A program made the translations under genes and the position numbers. A DNA stretch of 64,000 bases from contig NZ_MNPU01000001.1 in NCBI RefSeq assembly GCF_001983165.1, forward strand, positions 62,001-126,000. Direction: 5' to 3'. Position 1 is the first letter of the stretch, and the number at the start of each line of letters is the position of its first letter. The notes below the pieces were generated by a model, which was given only the letters and a program-made list of their open reading frames with translations, was not told the origin of the DNA and ran no database searches. Shown one piece after another: positions 25,311 to 34,546 of the stretch. This DNA is from Pseudomonas gessardii. Lineage in GTDB: Bacteria; Pseudomonadota; Gammaproteobacteria; Pseudomonadales; Pseudomonadaceae.

Positions 25311-27965
25311 ATGTTTTTTTACATGCAAATCTGGATGCGCAGGTATTTCCCCCTGCCAGCCCTGTACCTTCCCGGCCTTGTGGCTGCCAGCCAGATCGTT
25401 ACGGCGTTTTTTTGCCCCGAGGCGTTGGCGTCGTCGGTGACCTTCGACCTGGAAGCCTTTTCCAGTGGCCTTGCACCGGGTGTCGATATTTCCCGGTTCA
25501 ACCGCCACGATAGCCTGGCTCCCGGCAAGTATCGCGTCGATGTGTTGGTCAATGGCCAGCCGGCCGGGCGCCATGCCCTGGATTTCATCGGGCTGCCCGG
25601 CCAGGACGCTGTGGTCCCTTGCCTGGACTGGCCGCTACTGGCCCGCCTGGGCGTGGCCCAGGACAAGGTCGACGGCGACCGGCCGGCTGGCCTGCCCGTG
25701 GCCCCCGGCCCAATGTGCGGGGACTTGGCGCAATGGATCCCCATGGCCTCCAGCACCGTTGATCCCGGTGCCCTGCAATTGGCCCTCAGCGTGCCACAGG
25801 TGTACCTGACGCCGGCGGCCCGTGATGGCGTCGATCCGTCCCAGTGGGATGAGGGGATCGATGCCGGTTTGCTCAGCTACAACTTCAGCGCCTCGACCAT
25901 GACGGCGGGCAGCGGTGCAGACCGTGGGTACCTGGGGCTTAACAGTGGCATCAACCTGGGCAGTTGGCGCCTGCGTCACCAAGGCGCGCAGTCCTGGGAT
26001 TCCAGGCGCGGTGCCGAGCGCTATCAGAATACCGCGACCTACGTGCAGCGCAGCCTGGGTGCCTGGCATTCGCGCCTGACTCTGGGCGACAGCTTCAGCA
26101 GTGGCCAGATCCTGGAAAGCGCTCGCATGCGGGGGATCAGCCTGGGCACCGATGAGCAAATGCTTGCGCCATCGCAACAAGGCTATGCCCCGGCGGTGCG
26201 GGGCATCGCCGACAGCAATGCCACGGTCACGGTCAGCCAGGACGGCTATACGATCTACGAGACTACAGTGGCGCCCGGGCCCTTTGTCATCACTGACTTG
26301 TACCCCACAGGTGGCGGCGACCTGAGGGTCACGGTGCGGGAGGTCGATGGCCGCCAATACAGCTACAGCGTGCCTTTCTCGGTGGCGCCGCAGCTGCTGC
26401 GCCATGGCGCGAGCCGCTACAGCCTGGCGCTCGGCGAGGTCCGTCAACAGGGCGTGGAGGGCCAGGCGCCCCTGGCGTTCCAGGGCACCCTGCAGCAGGG
26501 TGTGCTGGACGATCTGACGCTGTATGGCGGCGCCAGTGTTTCCCAGGGCTACGCCCAGGGCAAAACCGGGTTGGCCCTGAATACAGGCGTGGGCGCATTT
26601 TCCCTGGACACTACGACTTCGCGCACGCAGGTGCCAGGGAGTGGAGAGCTGTCGGGGCAGAATATAGGGGTGGGCTACAACAAACACCTGGCGCAATCGG
26701 GGACTCACCTGGTCTTGGGTGCTTATCGTTTTTCCACGCAGGGCTACCTGAACCTGACAGATGCCATCAACGTGCGCCAGTTGGGCCGCCAAGGCCAGAA
26801 CGCGAGCATTTACGCCCGGCAAAAGCAGCGTGTCGACCTTACCGTCAGCCAGCAACTGGGGCAGGGCACGCTGGGGTTCTATGTCAGCTCTACCCAATAT
26901 TGGGGCCCGCGCCTGAGCCAGGAAACCGCCTTCAATCTGAGTTACGGCGCGACCTGGCGCACACTCAACTGGAACCTCAGCGCACAGCGCTCGCGGGTCG
27001 AAGCGGCCCACGCGGCCAGCCACCAGGAGGACAGCGATTCGCTCTTCTTTGCCCGCTCACACAACGCCGGTCAAGTCGATAACCGCCTGATGGTCACATT
27101 GTCCATGCCCGTGGGCAGTAGCGCACGCGCCCCCAGCCTGAGCAGCAGCCTCAGCCGCAGTACCGGTGACAGCCGCGGCAGCCAGCAGCAAGTCGGCATC
27201 AGCGGCATGCTCGATGACGACGCGACGCTCAACTACGGCCTCACCGGCAGCCGCGCTGCAACCCCAGGGGCCGCCCAGGGCAGTTTCAACGGGTATGCCG
27301 GGTACAACGCCAGCACGGCGGCCCTGCGGCTAGGCTATGGCCAGAGCCAGGACAGCAGCCAATGGTCGTTCAGCGCCGACGGTGGGATGGTGCTCCACGA
27401 AGAGGGCCTGACGTTCTCTCACTACCTTGGCGAAGCCGCCGCCCTGGTACATGTCCCCCATGCGCAGGGCGCACGCTTGAGCAATGGCAACCACCTGCGG
27501 GTGGATCGCCAGGGCTATGCCGTGGTGCCTTCGCTCAGGGCATTCCAGCCCAATACCGTGGGGGTCGATCCTGCGGGCAGCGCTTATGACGTAGAGCTGC
27601 AGGAGACGACGCAACGTATTGTGCCCACCTCCGGGGCGTTGGCGCGCCTGCGGTTCGCCACGGTGGCCGGCCGTGCGGTGGTGGTCAAGGCCCTGCGGGA
27701 AAACGGCCAGCCGCTGCCATTCGCCGCCCAGGTGTTCGATGAGCAGGGTGGCGAAGTCGGGGTCATTGGCCAGGCCAGTAAAGCGTTTGTCAGGGGGATC
27801 GCCGATCGCGGTACGCTCACCGTCAAATGGAGCGAGACGGCCGCCGACCGTTGTTATATCCACTACCGCTTACCGCCCCAGGCGGCCCGACGCCAGGCCC
27901 GGGCCGATCTGTTGCAGGGCCAATGCGTGGGCATGGCACCCGGTCGGGAGGTCACGGCGCGATGA
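25311..27965 (+). CDS. cupA3: CupA3-like outer-membrane usher
   Basis: 884 residues, full usher length. The N-terminal domain SVTFDLEAFSSGLAPGVDISRFNR...GKYRVDVLVNGQ binds chaperone-subunit complexes. The barrel/plug region contains PSQQGYAPAVRGIADSNA, TIYETTVAPGPFVI and DLYPTGGGDLRVTVREVDG. The C-terminal domains end in a cysteine pair (DRCYIHYRLPP and LLQGQC). Several start codons lie within the first 12 residues; 25311 is the most upstream ATG and none has a good ribosome-binding site. Its stop overlaps the adhesin start (ATGA). Confidence 0.92.
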   Translation: MFFYMQIWMRRYFPLPALYLPGLVAASQIVTAFFCPEALASSVTFDLEAFSSGLAPGVDISRFNRHDSLAPGKYRVDVLVNGQPAGRHALDFIGLPGQDAVVPCLDWPLLARLGVAQDKVDGDRPAGLPVAPGPMCGDLAQWIPMASSTVDPGALQLALSVPQVYLTPAARDGVDPSQWDEGIDAGLLSYNFSASTMTAGSGADRGYLGLNSGINLGSWRLRHQGAQSWDSRRGAERYQNTATYVQRSLGAWHSRLTLGDSFSSGQILESARMRGISLGTDEQMLAPSQQGYAPAVRGIADSNATVTVSQDGYTIYETTVAPGPFVITDLYPTGGGDLRVTVREVDGRQYSYSVPFSVAPQLLRHGASRYSLALGEVRQQGVEGQAPLAFQGTLQQGVLDDLTLYGGASVSQGYAQGKTGLALNTGVGAFSLDTTTSRTQVPGSGELSGQNIGVGYNKHLAQSGTHLVLGAYRFSTQGYLNLTDAINVRQLGRQGQNASIYARQKQRVDLTVSQQLGQGTLGFYVSSTQYWGPRLSQETAFNLSYGATWRTLNWNLSAQRSRVEAAHAASHQEDSDSLFFARSHNAGQVDNRLMVTLSMPVGSSARAPSLSSSLSRSTGDSRGSQQQVGISGMLDDDATLNYGLTGSRAATPGAAQGSFNGYAGYNASTAALRLGYGQSQDSSQWSFSADGGMVLHEEGLTFSHYLGEAAALVHVPHAQGARLSNGNHLRVDRQGYAVVPSLRAFQPNTVGVDPAGSAYDVELQETTQRIVPTSGALARLRFATVAGRAVVVKALRENGQPLPFAAQVFDEQGGEVGVIGQASKAFVRGIADRGTLTVKWSETAADRCYIHYRLPPQAARRQARADLLQGQCVGMAPGREVTAR

Positions 27966-29026
27966 ACCCGACGACCCGGCCTGGCCACGTATCCAAGCGC
28001 TGTGCGCTGCTGGCAACGTTGATGATCGTCGGCGTGGTGTCGGCATGCGACGTACAAGCCAATGCCCGGTGTAGCCCGGCGCCTCCCGTGGTGCTTTCCA
28101 TTGAGCCCATCAGTGTGCCGGCCAACCCGCAGATGGGGCAGGTGTTGGGCAACCCCCAGGGGTATGTGCTCGACTCCCCCAACGCCCTGAGTTGCTCCTA
28201 CGGGGTTGGCGTTCTTTCTGATCATTGGTCGTACATGAGCGTGCCCAATAACATGGGTTTTACCGGCAAGTACTTTGGCCATTCCGGGTTATCGCTGCCG
28301 ATTTTTGCCACGGGCACGCCAGGCGTGGGATTTGGCGTGATGGCACAGGACCGTGACGGCGGGGAGTGGAAGTTTATCAACCAGGGCATCTCGAACCTGC
28401 GCGGGCCGATGCGCCCTGGCCTTGCCATCTGGGGCGTACGCGTGCGCGTGGTGTTCTTCGTGACCGGCGCGGTCCAGGGTGGGCCGATATTCTCGCGGCC
28501 GTTCGCGCAGTTCAGGGTTCACCCCGATTTCAATGCGGCGCATTTATTTACCTTCGGCACGATCGCTGTCGGGCCACCCCTGAAACCCACCTGCTCGGTC
28601 GCCACGCCCTCGGTCCCGATCAATCTGGGCCCTGTGGCCGTGACCGAGTTCAGGGGGGGAGTGGGCAGTATCGCCGGCAGCGCCACCCGCGATATTCAAC
28701 TGCAGTGCGCGGGCGGGACAGGGGGCCAGCAGGATGTGCTGGTGACGGTGACCGACCAGACCCAGCCGGCCAACCGCAGTGACCGTCTGACCCTGACCGG
28801 GGATTCCACCGCCTCCGGCATCGCCTTGCAACTGCTCCACGGCAGCACCGTAGTGAGCTATGGCGCGGACGCCAACGCCATCGGCAACCCCAACCAGTGG
28901 CAGGCCGGCAGCACGGGCAATGGCAGTTTCCTGATTCCGCTGACGGCCCGCTACATCCAGACCGAACCCGCCGTACGCCCTGGCACGGCCAATGGCCTGG
29001 CTACCTTTACCTTGAGCTACCGATGA
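27962..29026 (+). CDS. cupA4: CupA4-like fimbrial tip adhesin
   Basis: 354 residues in two parts. The signal region is followed by a roughly 190-residue N-terminal domain with no pilin features (cysteines in ARCSPAPP and SCSYGVG), probably the receptor-binding domain. A pilin-like C-terminal domain starts at PTCSVATPSVPINLG, has its second cysteine in LQCAGG and ends in ATFTLSYR. The leader contains VSAC, which partly resembles a lipobox; signal peptidase I cleavage after VQA is the alternative. The gene overlaps its neighbours by four bases at both ends, so it is translationally coupled. Confidence 0.78.
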   Translation: MNPTTRPGHVSKRCALLATLMIVGVVSACDVQANARCSPAPPVVLSIEPISVPANPQMGQVLGNPQGYVLDSPNALSCSYGVGVLSDHWSYMSVPNNMGFTGKYFGHSGLSLPIFATGTPGVGFGVMAQDRDGGEWKFINQGISNLRGPMRPGLAIWGVRVRVVFFVTGAVQGGPIFSRPFAQFRVHPDFNAAHLFTFGTIAVGPPLKPTCSVATPSVPINLGPVAVTEFRGGVGSIAGSATRDIQLQCAGGTGGQQDVLVTVTDQTQPANRSDRLTLTGDSTASGIALQLLHGSTVVSYGADANAIGNPNQWQAGSTGNGSFLIPLTARYIQTEPAVRPGTANGLATFTLSYR

Positions 29027-29745
29027 GCAGCGCCTGGATGCGTCTGGCGCTGGCAATACTGGGTATAGGCCTGGTGTGGGGCGCACGGGGTGAAATCGTG
29101 ATTGACCGGACCCGTATCATTTACCCGGCCAGCTCGGAGCAGGTCACGGTCAACCTGACAAATGAGGCGGACAGCCCACGGCTGGTGCAGGTGTGGATTG
29201 ATGCGGGCGATCCCCGGGCCCGCCCTGAAGACAGTGACGTACCGTTCACGGTGACCCCGCCGATCCTGCGCATGGACGCCGGCCAAGGCCAGGCGTTGCG
29301 AGTGGCCTACCATGGGGCGGCGGCGCAGTCGGATGTGGAGCAGGTGTATTGGCTCAACGTGCTGGGTATCCGGCCCGCAGCGAACACGAGCCATGCGTTG
29401 CAGCTCGCCTTCCGCAGCCGGATCAAACTGTTCCTGCGTCCGCCGCTGTCGCCAGGGCGGGCGGAGGCCGCCGCCCAGGGCCTGCAGTGGCGTGTGCTCA
29501 AGGACGTCACCCTGCAGGTGCAAAACCCCAGTGCCTATCATGTGAGCCTGGCCAGCGTTGTACTGGGGATTGAAGGGCGTCAGTACCGCAATGATGACCC
29601 GCCCATGCTGGCTCCCCGATCCAGCGCTATCGTGACCCTGCATGGGGCGCCGGGCAGTGGGCCGGGCGAGGCGCGGGTGCATTTCACTACCCTGGACGAT
29701 CACGGCCACGCCCGCAACCATGAAGCGCCGCTCAGCCCCCAGTAG
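29023..29745 (+). CDS. cupA5: CupA5-like second fimbrial chaperone
   Basis: 240 residues with a signal peptide and a PapD-like fold: EIVIDRTRIIYPASSEQVTVNLTN, VYWLNVLGIRP and LQLAFRSRIKLFLRPP mark the chaperone signature. It differs clearly from the first chaperone of the operon, consistent with a dedicated role for the adhesin encoded just before it. The start overlaps the adhesin stop (ATGA). A second chaperone at the end of the operon is a diagnostic feature of cupA-type clusters. Confidence 0.86.
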   Translation: MSSAWMRLALAILGIGLVWGARGEIVIDRTRIIYPASSEQVTVNLTNEADSPRLVQVWIDAGDPRARPEDSDVPFTVTPPILRMDAGQGQALRVAYHGAAAQSDVEQVYWLNVLGIRPAANTSHALQLAFRSRIKLFLRPPLSPGRAEAAAQGLQWRVLKDVTLQVQNPSAYHVSLASVVLGIEGRQYRNDDPPMLAPRSSAIVTLHGAPGSGPGEARVHFTTLDDHGHARNHEAPLSPQ

Positions 29746-29754
29746 GCGTTGGTT

Positions 29755-30627
29755 TTATAAAGGGGAGAGTTGCTGCGCCATCTGGATAAACGCCAGGGTC
29801 GCCGGCGAGGACTGGCGACGGTCCAGCACCGCCAAGCCGATCTGCCGTGGCACGTTGGGCGATAATGGCCGTTGCACGTAGCGCGGCGGGCTGTCCTGCG
29901 GCAGCGACGCCTGGGCCACCACACTCACGCCTGCGCCCCGGCTGACGGTGTCCAGGGTGCTGAGCAGTTGCGAGCAGCGGTAGCGCACGTTGGGCTTGAG
30001 CCGGGCGCTGTGGAATAACCGCTCCACCAACTCCGAAGAGCCCGCCTCGGTCAGGATAAACGGGTCGTGACACAGCTCCTTGAGTGTCACGCTGGCCTGG
30101 TGGGCGAGGGCATGGCCTGGGGGCAGCAGGGCGACCATCTGGTCCTCGAACAGCGCAACCGTGTCGAAGCGTTCCTGTTCCAACACCACAAAGCCCACGT
30201 CAATGCGCCGCTCATCGAGCCACTGCAGTACCTGGCGGTCGGGGCCTTCGTCCACATGCACTTCGATTCCCGGATGGGCCTGGCGAAAGGGGTCGAGGAT
30301 CCTGGGCAACAGGCGAATGGATGCGGTTGGCCCGAAGGAGCCGATGCGCAAGGTCCCGCTTTTCATGCCCCGGGCATCGGCCGCTTCCTGTTGCAAGGTG
30401 TTGGCCAGCCCGAGCATCGCCCGCGCGCGCAGCAGCAGTTGCTGGCCGATATCACTGAGTTCGACCGGTGACTGCTGGCGGCGGAACAGTTCCACCCCCA
30501 GTTCCTGCTCCAGCGACTTGATGGCGTGGGACACCGCTGACTGGCTGATGCCCAGGCGCTGGGCAGCGCTGGTGAACCCGTGCAGTTGCGCCACCAGCGA
30601 GAAGATTTCCAATTGGGTGAGGGTCAT
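29755..30627 (-). CDS. LysR-family transcriptional regulator
   Basis: 290 residues. The N-terminal winged helix (MTLTQLEIFSLVAQLHGFTSAAQRLGISQSAVSHAIKSLE) is typical of LysR regulators, followed by the linker helix and a periplasmic-binding-like effector domain (GTLRIGSFGPTAS, HVDEGPDRQVLQWLDERRIDVGFVV). It is divergent from the EamA exporter gene with 78 bases between, so that gene is its likely target. The effector is unknown. It converges closely with the last chaperone gene of the fimbrial operon. Confidence 0.92.
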   Translation of the reverse strand: MTLTQLEIFSLVAQLHGFTSAAQRLGISQSAVSHAIKSLEQELGVELFRRQQSPVELSDIGQQLLLRARAMLGLANTLQQEAADARGMKSGTLRIGSFGPTASIRLLPRILDPFRQAHPGIEVHVDEGPDRQVLQWLDERRIDVGFVVLEQERFDTVALFEDQMVALLPPGHALAHQASVTLKELCHDPFILTEAGSSELVERLFHSARLKPNVRYRCSQLLSTLDTVSRGAGVSVVAQASLPQDSPPRYVQRPLSPNVPRQIGLAVLDRRQSSPATLAFIQMAQQLSPL

Positions 30628-30705
30628 GAGGTTTTACTCATTTTACGATGACTGGGCATTAGGAAAAGAATACGCCAAACCGCCTCTTCAATACTCAGGA
30701 TCCTT

Positions 30706-31635
30706 ATGCCCAGCTCAACCCTTGTACTTGCCGGCGACCGCCTGACCTACGCCAAGCTGGCGGCCGTGACCATGCTCTGGGGCGGTACTTTTGTTGCCGG
30801 CCGATTCCTCGCGGCGGACCTGGATCCGTTGCTGACGGCGAGCCTGCGCTTTGTCCTGGCCAGCCTGGCATTGCTGCTGTTCATGGCCTTTGCGCGTATC
30901 CCCCTGGCCTGTCCCGCACCTGCGCAGATGGCGCGGTTGCTGCTGCTGGGGTTTTTCGGGATCTTTTTCTACAACCTGTGTTTCTTCTATGGCCTGCACT
31001 TTATCAACGCTTCACGCGCCTCGCTGATCGTGGCCCTCAACCCGGCGGTGATCGGCCTGGCGTCATGTTGGCTGTACAAGGAGCGGCTGGGGCGCAGCAA
31101 GCTGCTGGGGATCGTCCTGTGCCTGGCTGGCGCTGCGGGCGTGATTGTCAGCCGCGACCCGTGGCTGTTGCAGGGCAGGGCGGATGCATGGGTCGGCGAC
31201 CTGTTGATTTTCGGCTGTGTGCTGAGTTGGGGCGTGTATTCCCTGGGTTCCCGTGAGTTGAACCACAGCCTTGGCCCCTTGCAGACGGTGACCTGGTCGG
31301 TGCTGCTGGGCACCTTGATGCTGTGCCTCGCCACCGTGGTGACGGGCAGGCTGACGGTGCAGGCGCTGGGGGCCATCCACTGGCCCCATCTGCTGGGCCT
31401 GCTTTACCTCGGGGTCCTGGGCTCGGCCCTGGCCTACATCGGTTATTACGACGGCATCCGGCGTATCGGGGCGACCCGGGCCGGGGTGTTTATTGCCCTC
31501 AACCCACTGACGGCAGTGGTCTGTGGCGCGTTGTTGCTGGGCGAGCAACTCAACACGCCGATGTTCGGCGGCGCGGTGCTGATCCTGCTGGGCATCTACC
31601 TGTGCAACAAACCCCTTGCGCCCGCCCGGGCATAG
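30706..31635 (+). CDS. EamA/DMT-family transporter
   Basis: 309 residues with about ten hydrophobic helices in two homologous halves, each an EamA repeat. First half: YAKLAAVTMLWGGTFVAGRF to LVALNPAVIGLASCWLYKERL. Second half: LLIFGCVLSWGVYSLGS to FIALNPLTAVVCGALLLGEQL. The N-P-x-x-x...E-x-L motif recurs at the end of each half. Members export amino acids, metabolites or drugs; the substrate is not predictable. It is probably controlled by the divergent LysR gene. Confidence 0.9.
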   Translation: MPSSTLVLAGDRLTYAKLAAVTMLWGGTFVAGRFLAADLDPLLTASLRFVLASLALLLFMAFARIPLACPAPAQMARLLLLGFFGIFFYNLCFFYGLHFINASRASLIVALNPAVIGLASCWLYKERLGRSKLLGIVLCLAGAAGVIVSRDPWLLQGRADAWVGDLLIFGCVLSWGVYSLGSRELNHSLGPLQTVTWSVLLGTLMLCLATVVTGRLTVQALGAIHWPHLLGLLYLGVLGSALAYIGYYDGIRRIGATRAGVFIALNPLTAVVCGALLLGEQLNTPMFGGAVLILLGIYLCNKPLAPARA

Positions 31636-31904
31636 GGATTTGATAAGGAATACGGACAAAGTGGTTTACGCTGTGTAGAATCAATTTACGCATACAAGAA
31701 TAAGCGCCTGTTTCCATGCAGGCCTCGTCCGCCAGAGACGCCCGTAAGAGACCGATCCAACCATGAAGCTACTCGGGTTCCAACTCATCTACGGTGACTT
31801 CCTCGCCCGCAGCGTGCGGGGCATTTCCTGTGCGCCACCGGCCTACCTCATCCTTGCTGGCAATTAATTTACTTAATTCTAAAAAGATGATGAGGCGCCA
31901 AATC
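31636..31904 (+). promoter_or_regulatory. Upstream region of hppD
   Basis: 269 bases without a gene. TGTAGA (31674-31679) and TTTACG (31685-31690) form a weak dyad resembling the TyrR/PhhR box (TGTAAA-N6-TTTACA) but with five-base spacing and two mismatches. PhhR-type control of hppD would fit the pathway, but this is only a candidate. Confidence 0.25.
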
Positions 31905-32981
31905 ATGGCAGATCTATACGAAAACCCAATGGGCCTGATGGGCTTTGAATTTATCGAATTCGCATCGCCGACCCCGGGCACCCTGGAGCCGATCTTCGAG
32001 ATCATGGGCTTCACCAAGGTTGCGAGCCACCGCTCGAAAAACGTGCACCTGTACCGCCAGGGCGCGATCAACCTGATCCTCAACAACGAACCCCACAGCA
32101 TCGCTTCGTACTTTGCCGCCGAGCACGGTCCGTCGGTGTGTGGCATGGCGTTCCGCGTCAAGGATTCGCAGCAGGCCTACACCCGTGCCCTGGAACTCGG
32201 CGCCCAGCCGATCCATATCGAAACCGGCCCGATGGAACTGAACCTGCCGGCCATCAAGGGCATCGGCGGCTCGCCGCTGTACCTGATCGACCGTTTCGGC
32301 GAAGGCAACTCGATCTACGATATCGACTTCGTGTTTATCGAAGGCGTGGACCGCAACCCGGTGGGCGCCGGCCTGAAGGTCATCGACCACCTGACCCACA
32401 ACGTCTACCGCGGGCGCATGGCCTATTGGGCCAACTTCTACGAGAAGCTGTTCAACTTCCGTGAAGCGCGTTACTTCGACATCAAGGGCGAATACACCGG
32501 CCTGACCTCCAAGGCCATGAGCGCCCCGGATGGCATGATCCGCATCCCGTTGAACGAAGAGTCGTCCAAGGGCGCGGGCCAGATCGAAGAGTTCCTGATG
32601 CAGTTCAATGGCGAAGGCATCCAGCACGTGGCCTTCCTCACCGACGACCTGATCAAGACCTGGGACGCGTTGAAGAAGATCGGCATGCGCTTTATGACGG
32701 CGCCGCCCGACACCTACTACGAAATGCTCGAAGGCCGCCTGCCAAACCACGGTGAGCCGGTGGAGCAGTTGCAGACGCGGGGTATTTTGCTGGACGGTTC
32801 GTCCGTGGCCGGCGACAAGCGCCTGCTGCTGCAGATCTTCTCGGAAACCCTGATGGGCCCGGTGTTCTTCGAGTTTATCCAGCGCAAGGGGGATGACGGC
32901 TTCGGCGAAGGCAACTTCAAGGCCCTGTTCGAGTCCATCGAGCGTGACCAGGTCCGTCGTGGTGTGTTGACCACCGACTGA
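31905..32981 (+). CDS. hppD: 4-Hydroxyphenylpyruvate dioxygenase
   Basis: Converts 4-hydroxyphenylpyruvate to homogentisate in tyrosine degradation; cytoplasmic non-haem iron enzyme. 358 residues, the length of the well-studied P. fluorescens enzyme. Two VOC-type halves carry the iron ligands His162 (VIDHLTHNV), His241 ([10 protein letters not shown]) and Glu323 (FFEFIQRKG), and the C-terminal GFGEGNF helix cap is conserved. The frame extends upstream without homology, so the start is ATG 31905. It is monocistronic, ending at a strong palindrome. Confidence 0.96.
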   Translation: MADLYENPMGLMGFEFIEFASPTPGTLEPIFEIMGFTKVASHRSKNVHLYRQGAINLILNNEPHSIASYFAAEHGPSVCGMAFRVKDSQQAYTRALELGAQPIHIETGPMELNLPAIKGIGGSPLYLIDRFGEGNSIYDIDFVFIEGVDRNPVGAGLKVIDHLTHNVYRGRMAYWANFYEKLFNFREARYFDIKGEYTGLTSKAMSAPDGMIRIPLNEESSKGAGQIEEFLMQFNGEGIQHVAFLTDDLIKTWDALKKIGMRFMTAPPDTYYEMLEGRLPNHGEPVEQLQTRGILLDGSSVAGDKRLLLQIFSETLMGPVFFEFIQRKGDDGFGEGNFKALFESIERDQVRRGVLTTD

Positions 32982-32991
32982 TCCCGCACCC

Positions 32992-33019
32992 TACAGGAGC
33001 CGGCTGGCCGGCTCCTGTA
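32992..33019. terminator. Perfect 13-bp palindrome between convergent hppD and rarD-like genes
   Basis: TACAGGAGCCGGC (32992-33004), TG, then the exact complement (33007-33019). There is no long T-run; it probably acts as a shared bidirectional terminator. Confidence 0.65.
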
Positions 33020-33022
33020 CCC

Positions 33023-33904
33023 TCAAGCCCGGCGTTGACGCACCAGGTGCTTGAACCCCTCGAACACCAGCACCATCACGGCCAGCCAGATCGGGATGTA
33101 GGTCAGCCACTCACCCGGCCCGATGCTTTCTCCCAGCAGCAAGGCCACCCCCAGCAACAGCACCGGCTCCACATAGCTGAGCAGGCCGAACAGGCTGAAC
33201 GCCAACAGCCGGCTGGCGATGATGTAGCACACCAGCGCCGAAGCACTGATCAGCCCGAGCATCGGGATCAAGCCATATAACCCTTTGTGTGCATCCAGCA
33301 CGGCGAAGCCCTGTTCGCCACTTTGCACAAACCACAGGGCCACCGGCAGCATCAGCGCCATGTCCAGCCACAGGCCGCCCAGGTGGTCGGTCGCCAGGCG
33401 TTTGCGCAGCACGAAGTAGATCGGGTAGCCGATGATCACCAGCAGCGTCGCCCAGGAAAAACCGCCCACCTGGTACAGCTCGTTGAGCACGCCAATCGCC
33501 GCAAACACCACCGCGATCAGTTGCAGCCGCGAGAGCCTTTCGCCATACACCAGGCGCCCGGTGAGGACCATGGTCAGCGGCAGCAGGAAGTAGCCCAGGG
33601 ACACATCCAGGCTGCGGCCATTGAGCGGCGCCCACATAAACAGCCACAATTGCACCCCTAGCAGCACCGACGACAGCACAATCCCACCGATCAGCCGGGG
33701 CTTGCCCGCGAGCAATTGCAACAATTCCCACACTTGGCGCCACTCACCACTGACCACCATGAACACCGTCATGCACGGCACGGTCAGCAACATGCGCCAA
33801 CCAAAAATCTCCAGGCCGCTCAAGGGTGCAAGCAGTGATGTGAAGTAATACATCACGGCAAACAACACCGAGGCCGCTACCGATAAAACAACACCTTTAG
33901 ACAC
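33023..33904 (-). CDS. rarD: RarD-like EamA-family permease, GTG start
   Basis: 293 residues with about ten membrane helices. The start MSKGVVLSVAASVLFAVMYYF and the motif LGYFLLPLTMVLTGRLVYGERLS are characteristic of RarD (chloramphenicol-sensitive protein) relatives in the EamA superfamily. The role is poorly known and the substrate unassigned. A TTG lies further upstream, but GAGG five bases before GTG 33904 and the position of the first helix favour the GTG. It is divergent from the Lrp-family gene with 132 bases between. Confidence 0.82.
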   Translation of the reverse strand: MSKGVVLSVAASVLFAVMYYFTSLLAPLSGLEIFGWRMLLTVPCMTVFMVVSGEWRQVWELLQLLAGKPRLIGGIVLSSVLLGVQLWLFMWAPLNGRSLDVSLGYFLLPLTMVLTGRLVYGERLSRLQLIAVVFAAIGVLNELYQVGGFSWATLLVIIGYPIYFVLRKRLATDHLGGLWLDMALMLPVALWFVQSGEQGFAVLDAHKGLYGLIPMLGLISASALVCYIIASRLLAFSLFGLLSYVEPVLLLGVALLLGESIGPGEWLTYIPIWLAVMVLVFEGFKHLVRQRRA

Positions 33905-34036
33905 ACAGTCCTCGCCAAACCGATTCAAACAAAAGAGGGGGCATTTCAGGTGGGAATATATTGCTTTTGAGGTGAGACGTTTGCTCTGTTTTACGGCATC
34001 TTATGGGAAATTTTCTCACGCCCAAGGTTCTCCAGC

Positions 34037-34513
34037 ATGCCCGCCAGCCCCCAGCCGCCCCTGGATGATTTCGACCGCGCGATTCTCAAGCACCTACAGC
34101 GTGACAACACCACCGCACTGCGGGTGATTGGCGAACAGGTCAACCTGTCGACCGCCGCCGTACAGCGGCGCATCAAGCGCATGCAGCAGGGCGGGGCGAT
34201 CAGCGCGAATACGGCGGTGGTCAATCAGGAGGCGGTGGGCAAACCGATCACTATCCTGGTGGAGGTGCACGCCGAACGCACCCATATCGAAGACCTCGAC
34301 GTGCTCAAGGCGCAGATGTCGATCCCTGAAGTGCAGCAGTGCTACTACGTCACCGGCGATGCGGATTTCATGCTGGTGATCGTGGTGGAAACCATGAAGG
34401 CCTACGAAACCCTGGCCCGCACGCTGTTCTACGAGAACCGCAATATCAAGTGGTTTCGCAGCATTGTGGTGATGGACCGGGTCAAGGTCAGCCTGGATGT
34501 GCCGCTGGGTTGA
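34037..34513 (+). CDS. Lrp/AsnC-family transcriptional regulator
   Basis: 158 residues. N-terminal helix-turn-helix (LDDFDRAILKHLQRDNTTALRVIGEQVNLSTAAVQRRIKRM) and C-terminal RAM ligand-binding domain (ITILVEVHAER, VQQCYYVTGDADFMLVIVVE). It is divergent from the RarD-like permease, an arrangement in which Lrp-type regulators often control an amino-acid exporter. The effector is unknown. A palindromic repeat follows immediately. Confidence 0.92.
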   Translation: MPASPQPPLDDFDRAILKHLQRDNTTALRVIGEQVNLSTAAVQRRIKRMQQGGAISANTAVVNQEAVGKPITILVEVHAERTHIEDLDVLKAQMSIPEVQQCYYVTGDADFMLVIVVETMKAYETLARTLFYENRNIKWFRSIVVMDRVKVSLDVPLG

Positions 34514-34514
34514 T

Positions 34515-34540
34515 GTGGGAGCAGGCAAACCAGCTCCCAC
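34515..34540. repeat. REP-like palindrome (GTGGGAGC...GCTCCCAC)
   Basis: GTGGGAGC (34515-34522) and GCTCCCAC (34533-34540), ten bases apart, between convergent genes. Same core as the repeats at 45838 and 58312. Confidence 0.7.
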
Positions 34541-34546
34541 GGGGGC

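Noticed and set aside
25635..27023. 462-codon minus-strand frame opposite the cupA3-like usher
   Set aside because: Antisense to a full-length usher; no recognisable motif.
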